Source: Victivallaceae bacterium (lineage in GTDB: Bacteria > Verrucomicrobiota > Lentisphaeria > Victivallales > Victivallaceae). From it: 7,050 nucleotides of DNA. The notes below the pieces were generated by a model that saw only the letters and a program-made list of their open reading frames with translations, did no database searches and was not told where the DNA came from. This document shows positions 1 through 6,714 of this stretch, in pieces. How positions within the stretch are numbered: position 1 is the first letter of the stretch; each line of letters opens with the position of its first letter. The stretch is from NCBI GenBank assembly GCA_028717165.1, contig JAQUOK010000156.1:1-7050 (forward strand), written 5' to 3'. A program made the translations under genes and the position numbers.

Positions 1-687
1 AAACCAGACGGTAAAGTTGCCGTGTTATATTCCACGACTACCCGTATTTTTGCCGACCTGTGGAAAAACAATCCGCTTGAACGCTACAAGCATCTTCATG
101 AATGTGACGCGCTGGCATATTATTTGTTGAAAAAAGGCATTCCGTTCAAAATACTTCTGGAGAATGAACTGTCCCCGCAGGAACTGAAAAAATTCCCGGT
201 AATTTTTTCCGCCGGTTTTGATTACGTAAGTGCGGATAAGGCAAAACTGCTTGAAGAATATGTTAAAAACGGCGGCAAACTGATTACGGACCGGAAATCA
301 CAGGTGAATATCGGCCTTAAGGCTGATTTTGACGCGGAATCCTGGTACCGGGCGGTTACGGACGGTAATCAGCGGGCTTCGGATATGGAGTTTCAGGCCG
401 GACTGCTGGATACTGTTTTAAGGAAATATCTCGAAAACATCCCCGCGCCCTGCAGCACCTCATGCCGTCATATTAACCTGAATTATCTGACTGACGGCAA
501 AGACTTGTATCTTTTTGCCGTTAATAACGATCTTGATGCGCCGGTTTCGACAGAGTTGTATTTTAACAGGAAATATGATATTTCGGATGTCCTTGCCAAA
601 AAAGAAGTTAAAAACATTGACCGGATGCTGGTATCTATAGAACCGGCTGAATTGAAAGTAATTAAACTTAGTTATGGTAATTTTTAA
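1..687 (+). CDS. Glycoside hydrolase-like protein, C-terminal part (5' truncated)
   Basis: The reading frame is open from base 1 and ends at TAA 685-687, so only the last 228 residues of a longer protein are visible. A GTG at 22 is internal and not a convincing start. The first ~100 residues look like a Rossmann-type (class I glutamine-amidotransferase-like) fold: a strand KVAVLYS, a helix ending YYLLKKGIPF, a strand PVIFSAGFDYVS, then LEEYVKNGGKLI. This arrangement is known from the trimerization domain of GH42 and related beta-galactosidases. The last ~80 residues are strand-rich (DLYLFAVNN, STELYF, LVSIEPAELKVIKL), like the small beta-domain that ends such enzymes. The catalytic barrel would lie upstream, so family and substrate cannot be read. 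The next gene starts 17 bp downstream, which suggests co-transcription. Confidence is high that this is a gene, moderate for the hydrolase call. Confidence 0.7.
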   Translation, partial: KPDGKVAVLYSTTTRIFADLWKNNPLERYKHLHECDALAYYLLKKGIPFKILLENELSPQELKKFPVIFSAGFDYVSADKAKLLEEYVKNGGKLITDRKSQVNIGLKADFDAESWYRAVTDGNQRASDMEFQAGLLDTVLRKYLENIPAPCSTSCRHINLNYLTDGKDLYLFAVNNDLDAPVSTELYFNRKYDISDVLAKKEVKNIDRMLVSIEPAELKVIKLSYGNF

Positions 688-704
688 CAAAGTGAAAACA
701 AGTT

Positions 705-1718
705 ATGAAAAAAATAGGCAATAAAATAGATAATCCTGAAAAAAAGCAAAATTTTTTCGGGAAAAACAACTTCGACAAACTAAATAATTACAAAGCCTGT
801 TCATTTTATCTCATGATAATCTTTTTGCAGGGGATTTCGCTGTTCGCCGAAGAAACAATCGAATTCCGGGATTATTACTGTCGGCAGGCCGCCGCCCCGG
901 TTCTTGACGGCAGACTGGATGACCCTTGCTGGCGGAATGCTGATAAAATTACCGGTTTCAGACTGATTTTCGGGAAAGGGCCGGCCCGGGAGCAAACCGT
1001 CGGCACGATAGTTTATGATGCTGAAAATATTTATCTGGGAATAAGCTGCAAAGAATCGAATGTAAAAAAACTGCTTGCCACGCAGACCGTACACGACAGC
1101 CCAGTGTGGAAAGATGACTGCCTGGAAATATTCTTCGATACGAATTGTGACCGCGCAACCTATTACCACTTTGTCGTCAATTCGCTCGGCACGAAGTTTG
1201 AAGAAAAAGGCCAGGATAAAAGCTGGAACGCGGAATGGAATGTCAAGACCGCCATCGGCGACGGGCAGTGGTCGGCGGAAGTCGCGATACCGTTTTCAGC
1301 CATCGGAGCCAGACCTGGCCCTGATACGGTCTGGGGCTTCAATCTGGGAAGGGCGCAGCGTATCCTGCCGGAATTCAGCGGCTGGGCGAATACCGGAGCG
1401 TCATTCCATACTCCGAAAAAGTTCGGACTGCTTGTTTTCATTGATTACCTCTCCTACATAAATAAGCATGTGCTTCCTGAATATGAGCAGTTGAGGAGTG
1501 AAACCGCCAAACTCGTCGAATCCGTTCCCGAAAAACGTTATAAAAAGAAATTCACGGAGCTGGAAGCGCCGGTTGAAATTATAAAAAAGGAGCTGCTCCT
1601 GAAAAAAAACTTGACTTCCGGTGAAGCATCAGCTATTCATAGTAAAATAGCCGCCGCCGCGGCCGGATATAAATCCTTAAAAAATGAGCTTAAGTTATTC
1701 TTGCTCATGCGCCGCTGA
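705..1718 (+). CDS. Secreted CBM9-like carbohydrate-binding protein with helical C-terminal tail
   Basis: This 337-residue protein probably binds carbohydrate outside the cytoplasm. A hydrophobic stretch at ~31-47 followed by LFA-EE suggests a signal peptide cut after A48. The basic, polar region before it is about 30 residues, which is unusually long; ATG 813 (M37) would remove most of it but also half of the hydrophobic core, so 705 is kept. Residues ~60-246 match the CBM9/DOMON-like pattern: APVLDGRLDDPCW at 64-76, TVGTIVYDAENIYLGISCKE at 98-117, VWKDDCLEIFFD at 134-145, and WSAEVAIPFSAIG at 189-201. Residues ~247-337 are charged and helical, and align with the tail of the next protein. 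No catalytic domain is visible. There is no good Shine-Dalgarno sequence; the gene sits 17 bp after the hydrolase-like gene, so coupling is possible. The exact ligand is unknown. Confidence 0.78.
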   Translation: MKKIGNKIDNPEKKQNFFGKNNFDKLNNYKACSFYLMIIFLQGISLFAEETIEFRDYYCRQAAAPVLDGRLDDPCWRNADKITGFRLIFGKGPAREQTVGTIVYDAENIYLGISCKESNVKKLLATQTVHDSPVWKDDCLEIFFDTNCDRATYYHFVVNSLGTKFEEKGQDKSWNAEWNVKTAIGDGQWSAEVAIPFSAIGARPGPDTVWGFNLGRAQRILPEFSGWANTGASFHTPKKFGLLVFIDYLSYINKHVLPEYEQLRSETAKLVESVPEKRYKKKFTELEAPVEIIKKELLLKKNLTSGEASAIHSKIAAAAAGYKSLKNELKLFLLMRR

Positions 1719-1736
1719 AATTTAATCGTTAATCAA

Positions 1737-1742
1737 AAGGAG
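1737..1742 (+). promoter_or_regulatory. Ribosome binding site of the LamG gene
   Basis: AAGGAG lies 9 bases before ATG 1752. It is a strong Shine-Dalgarno match and fixes that start. The preceding gene has no comparable site, so the LamG protein may be translated more efficiently than the CBM9-like protein from the same message. Confidence 0.8.
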
Positions 1743-1751
1743 TATATTATC

Positions 1752-2744
1752 ATGAAAAGAGTAAAATTCTTAAGCGCTGTCATGGTTTTTTCGCTGTCGG
1801 TATTAACTATTTCGGACGTTTGGGCCGAAAACGCCGCTTTAATCCTGCATTTTGATAAAAGTAGCGGGAGTCTCGCCCCGGATTCATCCGGCAACTTTAA
1901 CCAGGGAATACTTGAAAACATGAACGATTCATGCTGGGTGAAAGGAAAAACAGGCAACGCCTTGAAGTTTAACGGCAAAGACGCCTATGTCCGCTGTGAG
2001 GCAAGTAAGAGCCTGAACATTACCGGCCCCATGCGGATAGAAGCCTGGATCAAACCGGCGGAGCTGTCAAAAGACAGCGCAATTTTGGCGAAGTGGGACA
2101 ATGTCGCCAACAAGTACAGTTATCTTTTTCGAATAGACAGGCGTTCCAGAAAACTGGAGTTCAATATCAGCAATACCAAAATCTGCGTTCACGGTTCAAC
2201 GCCGCTGCTGACGGACAAATGGCATCACGTCACGGCGGTTTACTATCCCGGAAAATACATGAGGATTTACCTGAATTTTAAACTGGACGGGGAAAAAACA
2301 TCCAGCGTTCCCAAAATGATCAGCAGCAATCCGAATCTGGATACTTTTGTCGGGGCATATAAAAGCGGAGAAAACCAGAACAATCAGTTCAACGGTATTA
2401 TCGACGAACTGTACGTTACCGGCTCCTTTGCGGAAGACCAGCCGGTCAACATTGACAGGCAGCTTGCCTATTTAAAAGAGGAGATCATGCCGCAGTGCGA
2501 CGAAATCAAAGGCAGGATAGACAAACTGATAAGCGATCAGCCGAATGTAAAAAAAGCCGTTCGGGAAAGAATTGAGGATATTGGCGGACGGATCACGGCA
2601 GTCAAAAAATCCCTGGCGGACAATAAAAAACCGGATTCAGGACAAATCGCCTCATTCTGTGATCAGGTGTCCAACGCGGTTGCGAAATACAAAAAACTGG
2701 AAACCGAGCTTAAATTTTCCTCTTTGTTCAAAACCTCTAAATAA
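1752..2744 (+). CDS. Secreted LamG/concanavalin-A-like lectin-fold protein with helical C-terminal tail
   Basis: This 330-residue protein is exported: a basic MKRVK start, a hydrophobic core to ~20 and a VWA-EN cleavage site after A25. Residues ~26-226 form a LamG-type jelly roll of the LamG_3 kind. The visible signatures are DSSGNFNQGIL at 44-54, GKTGNALKFNGKDAYV at 65-80, RIEAWIKP at 95-102, KWHHVTAVYY at 156-165, RIYLNFKLDGE at 171-181, and FNGIIDELYV at 213-222. Such domains generally bind sugars or other surfaces; nothing here indicates catalysis. Residues ~232-330 are a charged helical tail that aligns along its length with the tail of the upstream CBM9-like protein, ending in a matching YKxLxxELK block. 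The start is set by a strong ribosome binding site, and the gene begins 33 bp after its neighbour. The two proteins may act as a pair. Confidence 0.82.
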   Translation: MKRVKFLSAVMVFSLSVLTISDVWAENAALILHFDKSSGSLAPDSSGNFNQGILENMNDSCWVKGKTGNALKFNGKDAYVRCEASKSLNITGPMRIEAWIKPAELSKDSAILAKWDNVANKYSYLFRIDRRSRKLEFNISNTKICVHGSTPLLTDKWHHVTAVYYPGKYMRIYLNFKLDGEKTSSVPKMISSNPNLDTFVGAYKSGENQNNQFNGIIDELYVTGSFAEDQPVNIDRQLAYLKEEIMPQCDEIKGRIDKLISDQPNVKKAVRERIEDIGGRITAVKKSLADNKKPDSGQIASFCDQVSNAVAKYKKLETELKFSSLFKTSK

Positions 2745-2773
2745 CTGAAATAACCCATAAGACAATTTAAAAA

Positions 2774-3832
2774 ATGGATACCTTCTCCAAAGAAACGATG
2801 CTGAAATGCATCCGTTTTGAAAGTCCGGGATTTATTCCGATGCGTTTCATGATAAATCACTCGTGCTGGAATCATTATGACCAGGAAGCGTTAAAAGACT
2901 TAATGGAAAGCCACAAGCTGCTTTTTCCGAATTACGTAAGGCCGTCCGGTAAAATCGCACCCGAATATATGGCCAACGCCCGTGCGGATTCCCCCTATAC
3001 CGATCCCTGGGGGTGCGTCTGGGAAACTTCCGAGGACGGAATTACCGGCTGCGTCAGCTCCCATCCTCTGGAATCATACGACAATTTTGCCGGCTACCAG
3101 ATGCCGGATCCTGATAAAACGGATGGCACTTACCTTGTTGATTGGGAAAAAATGAGGCAAAATGTCGCGGCACAGAAAGCAAAAGGCTTATTGTGCGTGT
3201 TGGGGCTGCCGCACGGGCATACGTTTTTACGGCTCACGGATATTCGCGGCTATGAGGATCTCCTTTTCGATATGGTGGACGACAACCAAAATATGTGCGA
3301 ACTTATAAATATGGTCACTGATTTCAACTGCGAATATATAATGAAATGCCTGGAACTTTCCCCTGACGTTTGCAGTTATCCTGAAGACCTCGGCATGCAG
3401 ACCGGCCCGATGTTGTCTCCCGCTTTTTTCAGGAAATATATAAAACCTGCATATCAACGGATCATGAAGCCAGCGATTGACCGGGGCTGCCTGATCCGAA
3501 TGCATTCGGACGGCGATATAAGGACGCTTGCTGAGGACCTTATCGAAGCAGGAGTAAATGTTCTGAACTTGCAGGATATGGTTAACGGCATCGACTGGAT
3601 TGCCGAAAAATGCGCGGGCAAAGTCTGTCTCGACCTGGACATTGACCGGCAGAATATCACCCGTTTCGGAACTCCTGCCCAAATCAATTCGCTGATCCGC
3701 GAAGAGGTGGAGAAATTGTCTTCGCCGCACGGGGGGTTGATGATGATGTACGGCTTGTATCCGGGCATTCCCTTGGAAAACGCAGAAGCCGTTATGGACG
3801 CTATGGAAGAATACATGGGATTTAATTCCTGA
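2774..3832 (+). CDS. URO-D-like protein, corrinoid methyltransferase superfamily (not HemE)
   Basis: This 352-residue protein has no signal peptide and should be cytoplasmic. It resembles the uroporphyrinogen decarboxylase superfamily, whose non-HemE members (MtaA, CmuA) move methyl groups between corrinoid proteins and thiols. Visible features are DPWGCVWE at 77-84, VDWEKMRQ at 122-129, RGYEDLLFD at 158-166, EDLGMQTGPMLSPAFFRKY at 204-222, RMHSDGD at 242-248, and GIPLENAEAV at 331-340. The N-terminal RQAGR-type motif of HemE is absent, and no haem gene is nearby. H244 sits where MtaA-type enzymes have the first residue of a zinc motif HxC, but here D246 replaces the cysteine, so zinc-thiol chemistry is uncertain. 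The ATG has no Shine-Dalgarno sequence, only an A-rich leader; the gene starts 29 bp after the LamG gene. The superfamily call is firm, the reaction unknown. Confidence 0.8.
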   Translation: MDTFSKETMLKCIRFESPGFIPMRFMINHSCWNHYDQEALKDLMESHKLLFPNYVRPSGKIAPEYMANARADSPYTDPWGCVWETSEDGITGCVSSHPLESYDNFAGYQMPDPDKTDGTYLVDWEKMRQNVAAQKAKGLLCVLGLPHGHTFLRLTDIRGYEDLLFDMVDDNQNMCELINMVTDFNCEYIMKCLELSPDVCSYPEDLGMQTGPMLSPAFFRKYIKPAYQRIMKPAIDRGCLIRMHSDGDIRTLAEDLIEAGVNVLNLQDMVNGIDWIAEKCAGKVCLDLDIDRQNITRFGTPAQINSLIREEVEKLSSPHGGLMMMYGLYPGIPLENAEAVMDAMEEYMGFNS

Positions 3833-3841
3833 GAACGACAT

Positions 3842-3898
3842 ATGACCAAGAAAGTAAGACATAACAAATACATACGACAGGAATCAAAGGGGGTTTGA
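3842..3898 (+). other. Possible 18-codon leader ORF before the propeller gene
   Basis: ATG 3842 opens an 18-codon basic reading frame (MTKKVRHNKYIRQESKGV) that ends at TGA 3896-3898, two bases before the propeller gene's ATG. It spans that gene's ribosome binding site, so translating it could affect downstream initiation. There is no clear ribosome binding site of its own, and an ORF this short can arise by chance. It is listed as a weak candidate only. Confidence 0.15.
3887..3893 (+). promoter_or_regulatory. Ribosome binding site of the propeller gene
   Basis: AAGGGGG lies 7 bases before ATG 3901. This spacing supports 3901 rather than the in-frame TTG at 3895, which would sit only one base after the site. 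Confidence 0.7.
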
Positions 3899-3900
3899 AT

Positions 3901-5268
3901 ATGGGCAAAAAAAACATGCGGGTCACAAATCGGAGAATCTTATTACTTGACGATTATATAATCGAGGAAATGGCGGGAATTAAAAGAGTTGTTCATCAAC
4001 CTGACAAAGACAACAATAACCCTGTGCTCTACCCGGATAAGCCATGGGAAGGTTCATGTGTCGCACTTTGCTCGGTGATATATGACACAGAAGAAAGAGT
4101 TTTTAAGATGTGGTATCAAACTTACAATCCTTCATTTACTCTGCCGTACAACGCCATGGTCTGTTATGCCGTTTCCAGTGACGGTATCGCATGGGAAAAA
4201 CCTGCACTGAACTTTTATGAATATCCCGGAGTGAAAAAGAATAACATCGTGCTGATGCACAGAGGTGGAATTCTCGACTGTCACTGTGTTATCAAAGATA
4301 CGAGTGAACCGGATTCTGACAAACGATATAAAATGACTTACTATGAAGGATATACGAACGATATACCCAAAAGCGGCATCTATGGGGCCTGTTCTCCTGA
4401 CGGTATTTACTGGCAAAGCTCTCCCCATTCCCTTGTCAATGCGGGAGACCGGAATTTTCTTGCGAAAGATGTCCTGAGAAATAAGTATGTACTATTGACA
4501 CGCCCGGGGCCACTGGGAAAAACCTCATACCGGACGATCGCAAAATATGAAAGTGATGATTTTGTGAACTGGTCGGGAGGGGAAAAAATTCTCTCTCCTG
4601 ATAAACATGACCCGCCCGAAACCCAATACTACGGCATGGTTAGTTTCAGCTATCAAAACTATTACCTTGGATTTCTTGAACTTTTCCATATCACCTCACG
4701 GAAAATAGATACCGAATTGGTATTCAGCCGTGACGGGCAGCGTTGGAAGAGAACGGCAAAACGCGATTCTTTCCTCCCTTGTGGAGCCTGGGGAGAATTT
4801 GACTATGCATGGGCGTTTCCCGCCAACAGTATGCCTGTAAGATGTGAAGAAGAATTACACTTTTGGTATGAAGGACGAAAGAGTCTGCACTGGAAAGAAA
4901 CACCGTTTTATCCGTGCGGGGCAATAGGGAGAGCAATTCTGCGTGTGGACGGATTCTGTTCTTTAAAAGCTGAAAAAGAAGGCTTTTTTATTACAAAACC
5001 CGTGATAATTGATGGCGACTTCCTTGTATCAAACGTATCTTCTGAGAACGGTTACCTTGATGTTGCCGTTACAACACCTGAAGGAAAAGACATCGAGGGA
5101 TTTTCCAGAAATGACTTCGACCGGATATCCGAGGATTCCACCTACAGAAAATTAACCTGGCAAAGGAGTTCCGATGTAAAACTCCTGGCCGAACGTCCCG
5201 TCCGAATTAAATTTTTCATAAAAAATGCGGAAATTTACTCTTTATGGGCAGGCACCGGCCTGTTCTGA
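3901..5268 (+). CDS. Cytoplasmic five-bladed beta-propeller protein, GH32/43/130-like
   Basis: This 455-residue protein looks like a cytoplasmic glycosidase- or phosphorylase-like propeller, as no signal peptide is present. Near the N-terminus LLLDDYIIEEMAGIKRVVHQP (14-34) leads to NPVLYPDKPWEG at 40-51, a first-blade pattern seen in GH32, GH43 and GH130 relatives. Three Asp-box-like SxDGxxW repeats follow: SSDGIAW 92-98, SPDGIYW 165-171 and SRDGQRW 276-282, plus a related SDDFVNW. A beta-sandwich starts around RVDGF (348-352) and runs to the end. I cannot see the full GH32 WMNDPNG motif or assign catalytic acids, so the family is open and a purely structural role is possible. The gene lies 68 bp after the URO-D-like gene and is probably co-transcribed with it. 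It is followed by a hairpin that may close the operon. Confidence 0.75.
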   Translation: MGKKNMRVTNRRILLLDDYIIEEMAGIKRVVHQPDKDNNNPVLYPDKPWEGSCVALCSVIYDTEERVFKMWYQTYNPSFTLPYNAMVCYAVSSDGIAWEKPALNFYEYPGVKKNNIVLMHRGGILDCHCVIKDTSEPDSDKRYKMTYYEGYTNDIPKSGIYGACSPDGIYWQSSPHSLVNAGDRNFLAKDVLRNKYVLLTRPGPLGKTSYRTIAKYESDDFVNWSGGEKILSPDKHDPPETQYYGMVSFSYQNYYLGFLELFHITSRKIDTELVFSRDGQRWKRTAKRDSFLPCGAWGEFDYAWAFPANSMPVRCEEELHFWYEGRKSLHWKETPFYPCGAIGRAILRVDGFCSLKAEKEGFFITKPVIIDGDFLVSNVSSENGYLDVAVTTPEGKDIEGFSRNDFDRISEDSTYRKLTWQRSSDVKLLAERPVRIKFFIKNAEIYSLWAGTGLF

Positions 5269-5272
5269 CCAA

Positions 5273-5303
5273 GATCGGGAGTATAATTGAAACTCCGGTG
5301 ATC
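5273..5303 (+). other. Hairpin after the propeller gene, possible operon end
   Basis: Five bases after the stop codon, GGAGT (5278-5282) can pair with ACTCC (5292-5296) around a 9-base loop. GATC at 5273-5276 and 5300-5303 extends the stem across a small internal loop. No T-run follows, so this is not a standard intrinsic terminator; it could be a weak terminator, an RNA-stabilising stem or chance. Confidence 0.3.
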
Positions 5304-5370
5304 GCAGTCAAATCACGGTGTAAGCCTTTAGCATAAAAGTATAAGTAATAGATACAAATATTTATGCAGA

Positions 5371-5390
5371 TAAAATGATAGTATTATACT
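5371..5390 (+). promoter_or_regulatory. Possible promoter of the second URO-D-like gene
   Basis: The AT-rich gap contains TAAAAT (5371-5376, five of six matches to TATAAT) and TATACT (5385-5390). Neither has a recognisable -35 box at 16-18 bases upstream, so sigma-70 use is uncertain. Position in the longest gap of the window, between a hairpin and a gene start, supports transcription beginning here. Confidence 0.35.
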
Positions 5391-5393
5391 ATC
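5377..5393 (+). promoter_or_regulatory. Perfect 17-bp palindrome, candidate operator
   Basis: GATAGTAT (5377-5384) and ATACTATC (5386-5393) are exact inverted repeats around a single T. The site lies 34 bases before ATG 5428 and directly abuts or overlaps both candidate -10 boxes, where a dimeric repressor would block initiation. The regulator is not encoded in the window and its family cannot be told from the site. The perfection of both arms is directly visible; the operator role is inferred. Confidence 0.5.
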
Positions 5394-5427
5394 CGAATCT
5401 GTTAATTTTTTACCCAAGAACTTGGTT

Positions 5428-6666
5428 ATGGTTAATTTAAGTGACAAGGATCGGAGTTTATTACGGGACCTGGCCGGCCAGGTGGCAAAAATCGCCGCAA
5501 ACCCGAAACACGTGGAAAATGCAGCACGTTGGACCGAACATAACGATTTACGCGATGCCCGGCCGATGATCCTGGTTTTCCCGGAAGGCTCATGGCGAGA
5601 GCTGCTGCCGGAATCACTTTTGCAGTGTGAAAGCCAGTTTGCCCGCGATATAGAACTTGAGTTTCGCAAACAAATTTACTATGCCGAACACCTGCCGGAT
5701 GACAACCCGATCACAAATATTTACAAAACACCGATATGCAGCAATTCAAGCGCTTATGGACTTGAGTCTAAACGAACGCACAGTGAACAGGCTACCGGCG
5801 CGGATCACTTTGAGCCGGTTATCAAGGACATGAGAGATATTGAAAAGATTCATTGTCCGGAAGTAACGGTAGACTGGGAAAAATCCCGGCAGATTTTTGA
5901 ATATTTCACCGATTTATTTGGTGACATACTTGAAGTATGCCAATACGGCGCTTGCCCTTCAGCAATGGCGGTCATTGACCAATATTCGAAGCTCCGCGGC
6001 TTTGACAATCTGTTTTACGACACGATCGACCAGCCGGAAATGATACACGAATTTTGCCGGCGAACGGTGGATTACCAAATTCACATTGTCCGCGAACTGG
6101 AACGCCAGGGAGCGCTGACCCTTTGCCTTGATAACAGTATTGCGGGCTCGGGAGGCACTTGCTACACCAATGATCTGCCTTATGCGGGATTCGATGGAGA
6201 ACATGTGCGTTCATTAGATTTCTGGGGCTTTGCGACCGCGCAGATATTTTCCGAGGTTTCGCCGGAAACACACGAAGAATTCGCATTACAGCATGAAAAA
6301 CGTTTTCTCGGTCTTTTCGGACTCAATTGTTACGGTTGTTGTGAGCCATTGCATAATAAACTTGAGCTTGTAATAAAGCATATCCCGCGTCTGCGTCGCA
6401 TTTCCATTTCCCCCTGGGCAGATATCGAAAAATCCGCCGCCATCCTGCAGGATAAATATATTTATTCGTGGAAACCAAATCCGGCAATTCTGGCGGGAAA
6501 TTCATTAAACTCAAAACTTATCCATGAGGAATTACTAAGCTTCTGCGACAAGACCAGAGGCTGTGTCACCGAAATCATAATGAAAGATACCCATACTGTC
6601 AGAAACGAACCGGAACGGCTATGGGAATGGGTGAAAATAGCCAAAGAAGTCGTCGAAAAATATTAA
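5428..6666 (+). CDS. Second, divergent URO-D-like protein with CxxCC motif
   Basis: This 412-residue cytoplasmic protein belongs to the same superfamily as the gene at 2774 but differs greatly. Shared landmarks are VDWEKSRQ at 148-155 and RGFDNLFYD at 190-198, with similar spacing to the first protein. Instead of HSDG it carries C301-Y-G-C304-C305-E306 in the second half, plus a further cysteine at 379 (RGCVTE). The cluster could bind zinc, as cysteines do in MtaA/CmuA-type methyltransferases, but this is inferred. It is about 60 residues longer than the first protein, mainly at the N-terminus. ATG 5428 is preferred over the in-frame TTG 5422; neither has a strong ribosome binding site. It begins the second probable transcript, behind a palindrome, and the hydrolase gene follows 48 bp later. 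The superfamily is moderately certain, the substrate unknown. Confidence 0.7.
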   Translation: MVNLSDKDRSLLRDLAGQVAKIAANPKHVENAARWTEHNDLRDARPMILVFPEGSWRELLPESLLQCESQFARDIELEFRKQIYYAEHLPDDNPITNIYKTPICSNSSAYGLESKRTHSEQATGADHFEPVIKDMRDIEKIHCPEVTVDWEKSRQIFEYFTDLFGDILEVCQYGACPSAMAVIDQYSKLRGFDNLFYDTIDQPEMIHEFCRRTVDYQIHIVRELERQGALTLCLDNSIAGSGGTCYTNDLPYAGFDGEHVRSLDFWGFATAQIFSEVSPETHEEFALQHEKRFLGLFGLNCYGCCEPLHNKLELVIKHIPRLRRISISPWADIEKSAAILQDKYIYSWKPNPAILAGNSLNSKLIHEELLSFCDKTRGCVTEIIMKDTHTVRNEPERLWEWVKIAKEVVEKY

Positions 6667-6714
6667 TAATGCCGTAATTGCTGTTAAATAGGAGCCGAAA
6701 AAACGGAAAAAACT

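Noticed and set aside
801..1461. Overlapping open frames in other frames across the CBM9-like gene
   Set aside because: The CBM9-like frame has a full domain pattern and export signal; the alternatives have arginine-, serine- or proline-rich compositions typical of out-of-frame reading.
2774..3832. HemE, uroporphyrinogen decarboxylase of haem synthesis
   Set aside because: The N-terminal HemE signature is missing, the neighbours are carbohydrate genes, and a second divergent superfamily member lies close by, so a haem role is unlikely.
3227..3862. Minus-strand open frame of 211 codons
   Set aside because: It lies opposite the well-supported URO-D-like gene, and its translation shows no recognisable domain; it is a shadow of the coding strand.
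3895..3897. TTG as start of the propeller gene
   Set aside because: It is one base from the ribosome binding site, while ATG 3901 has normal spacing of 7 bases.
5295..5318. Alternative hairpin between GTGAT 5298-5302 and ATCAC 5312-5316
   Set aside because: The stem is short, needs a bulge to extend, competes with the hairpin at 5273-5303 and is not followed by a T-run.
5422..5424. TTG as start of the second URO-D-like gene
   Set aside because: An ATG follows two codons later and no ribosome binding site favours the TTG.
5328..5669. Minus-strand open frame running into the 5269-5427 gap
   Set aside because: Most of it is antisense to the second URO-D-like gene, and the part in the gap encodes only a low-complexity leucine/tyrosine-rich stretch with no family resemblance.
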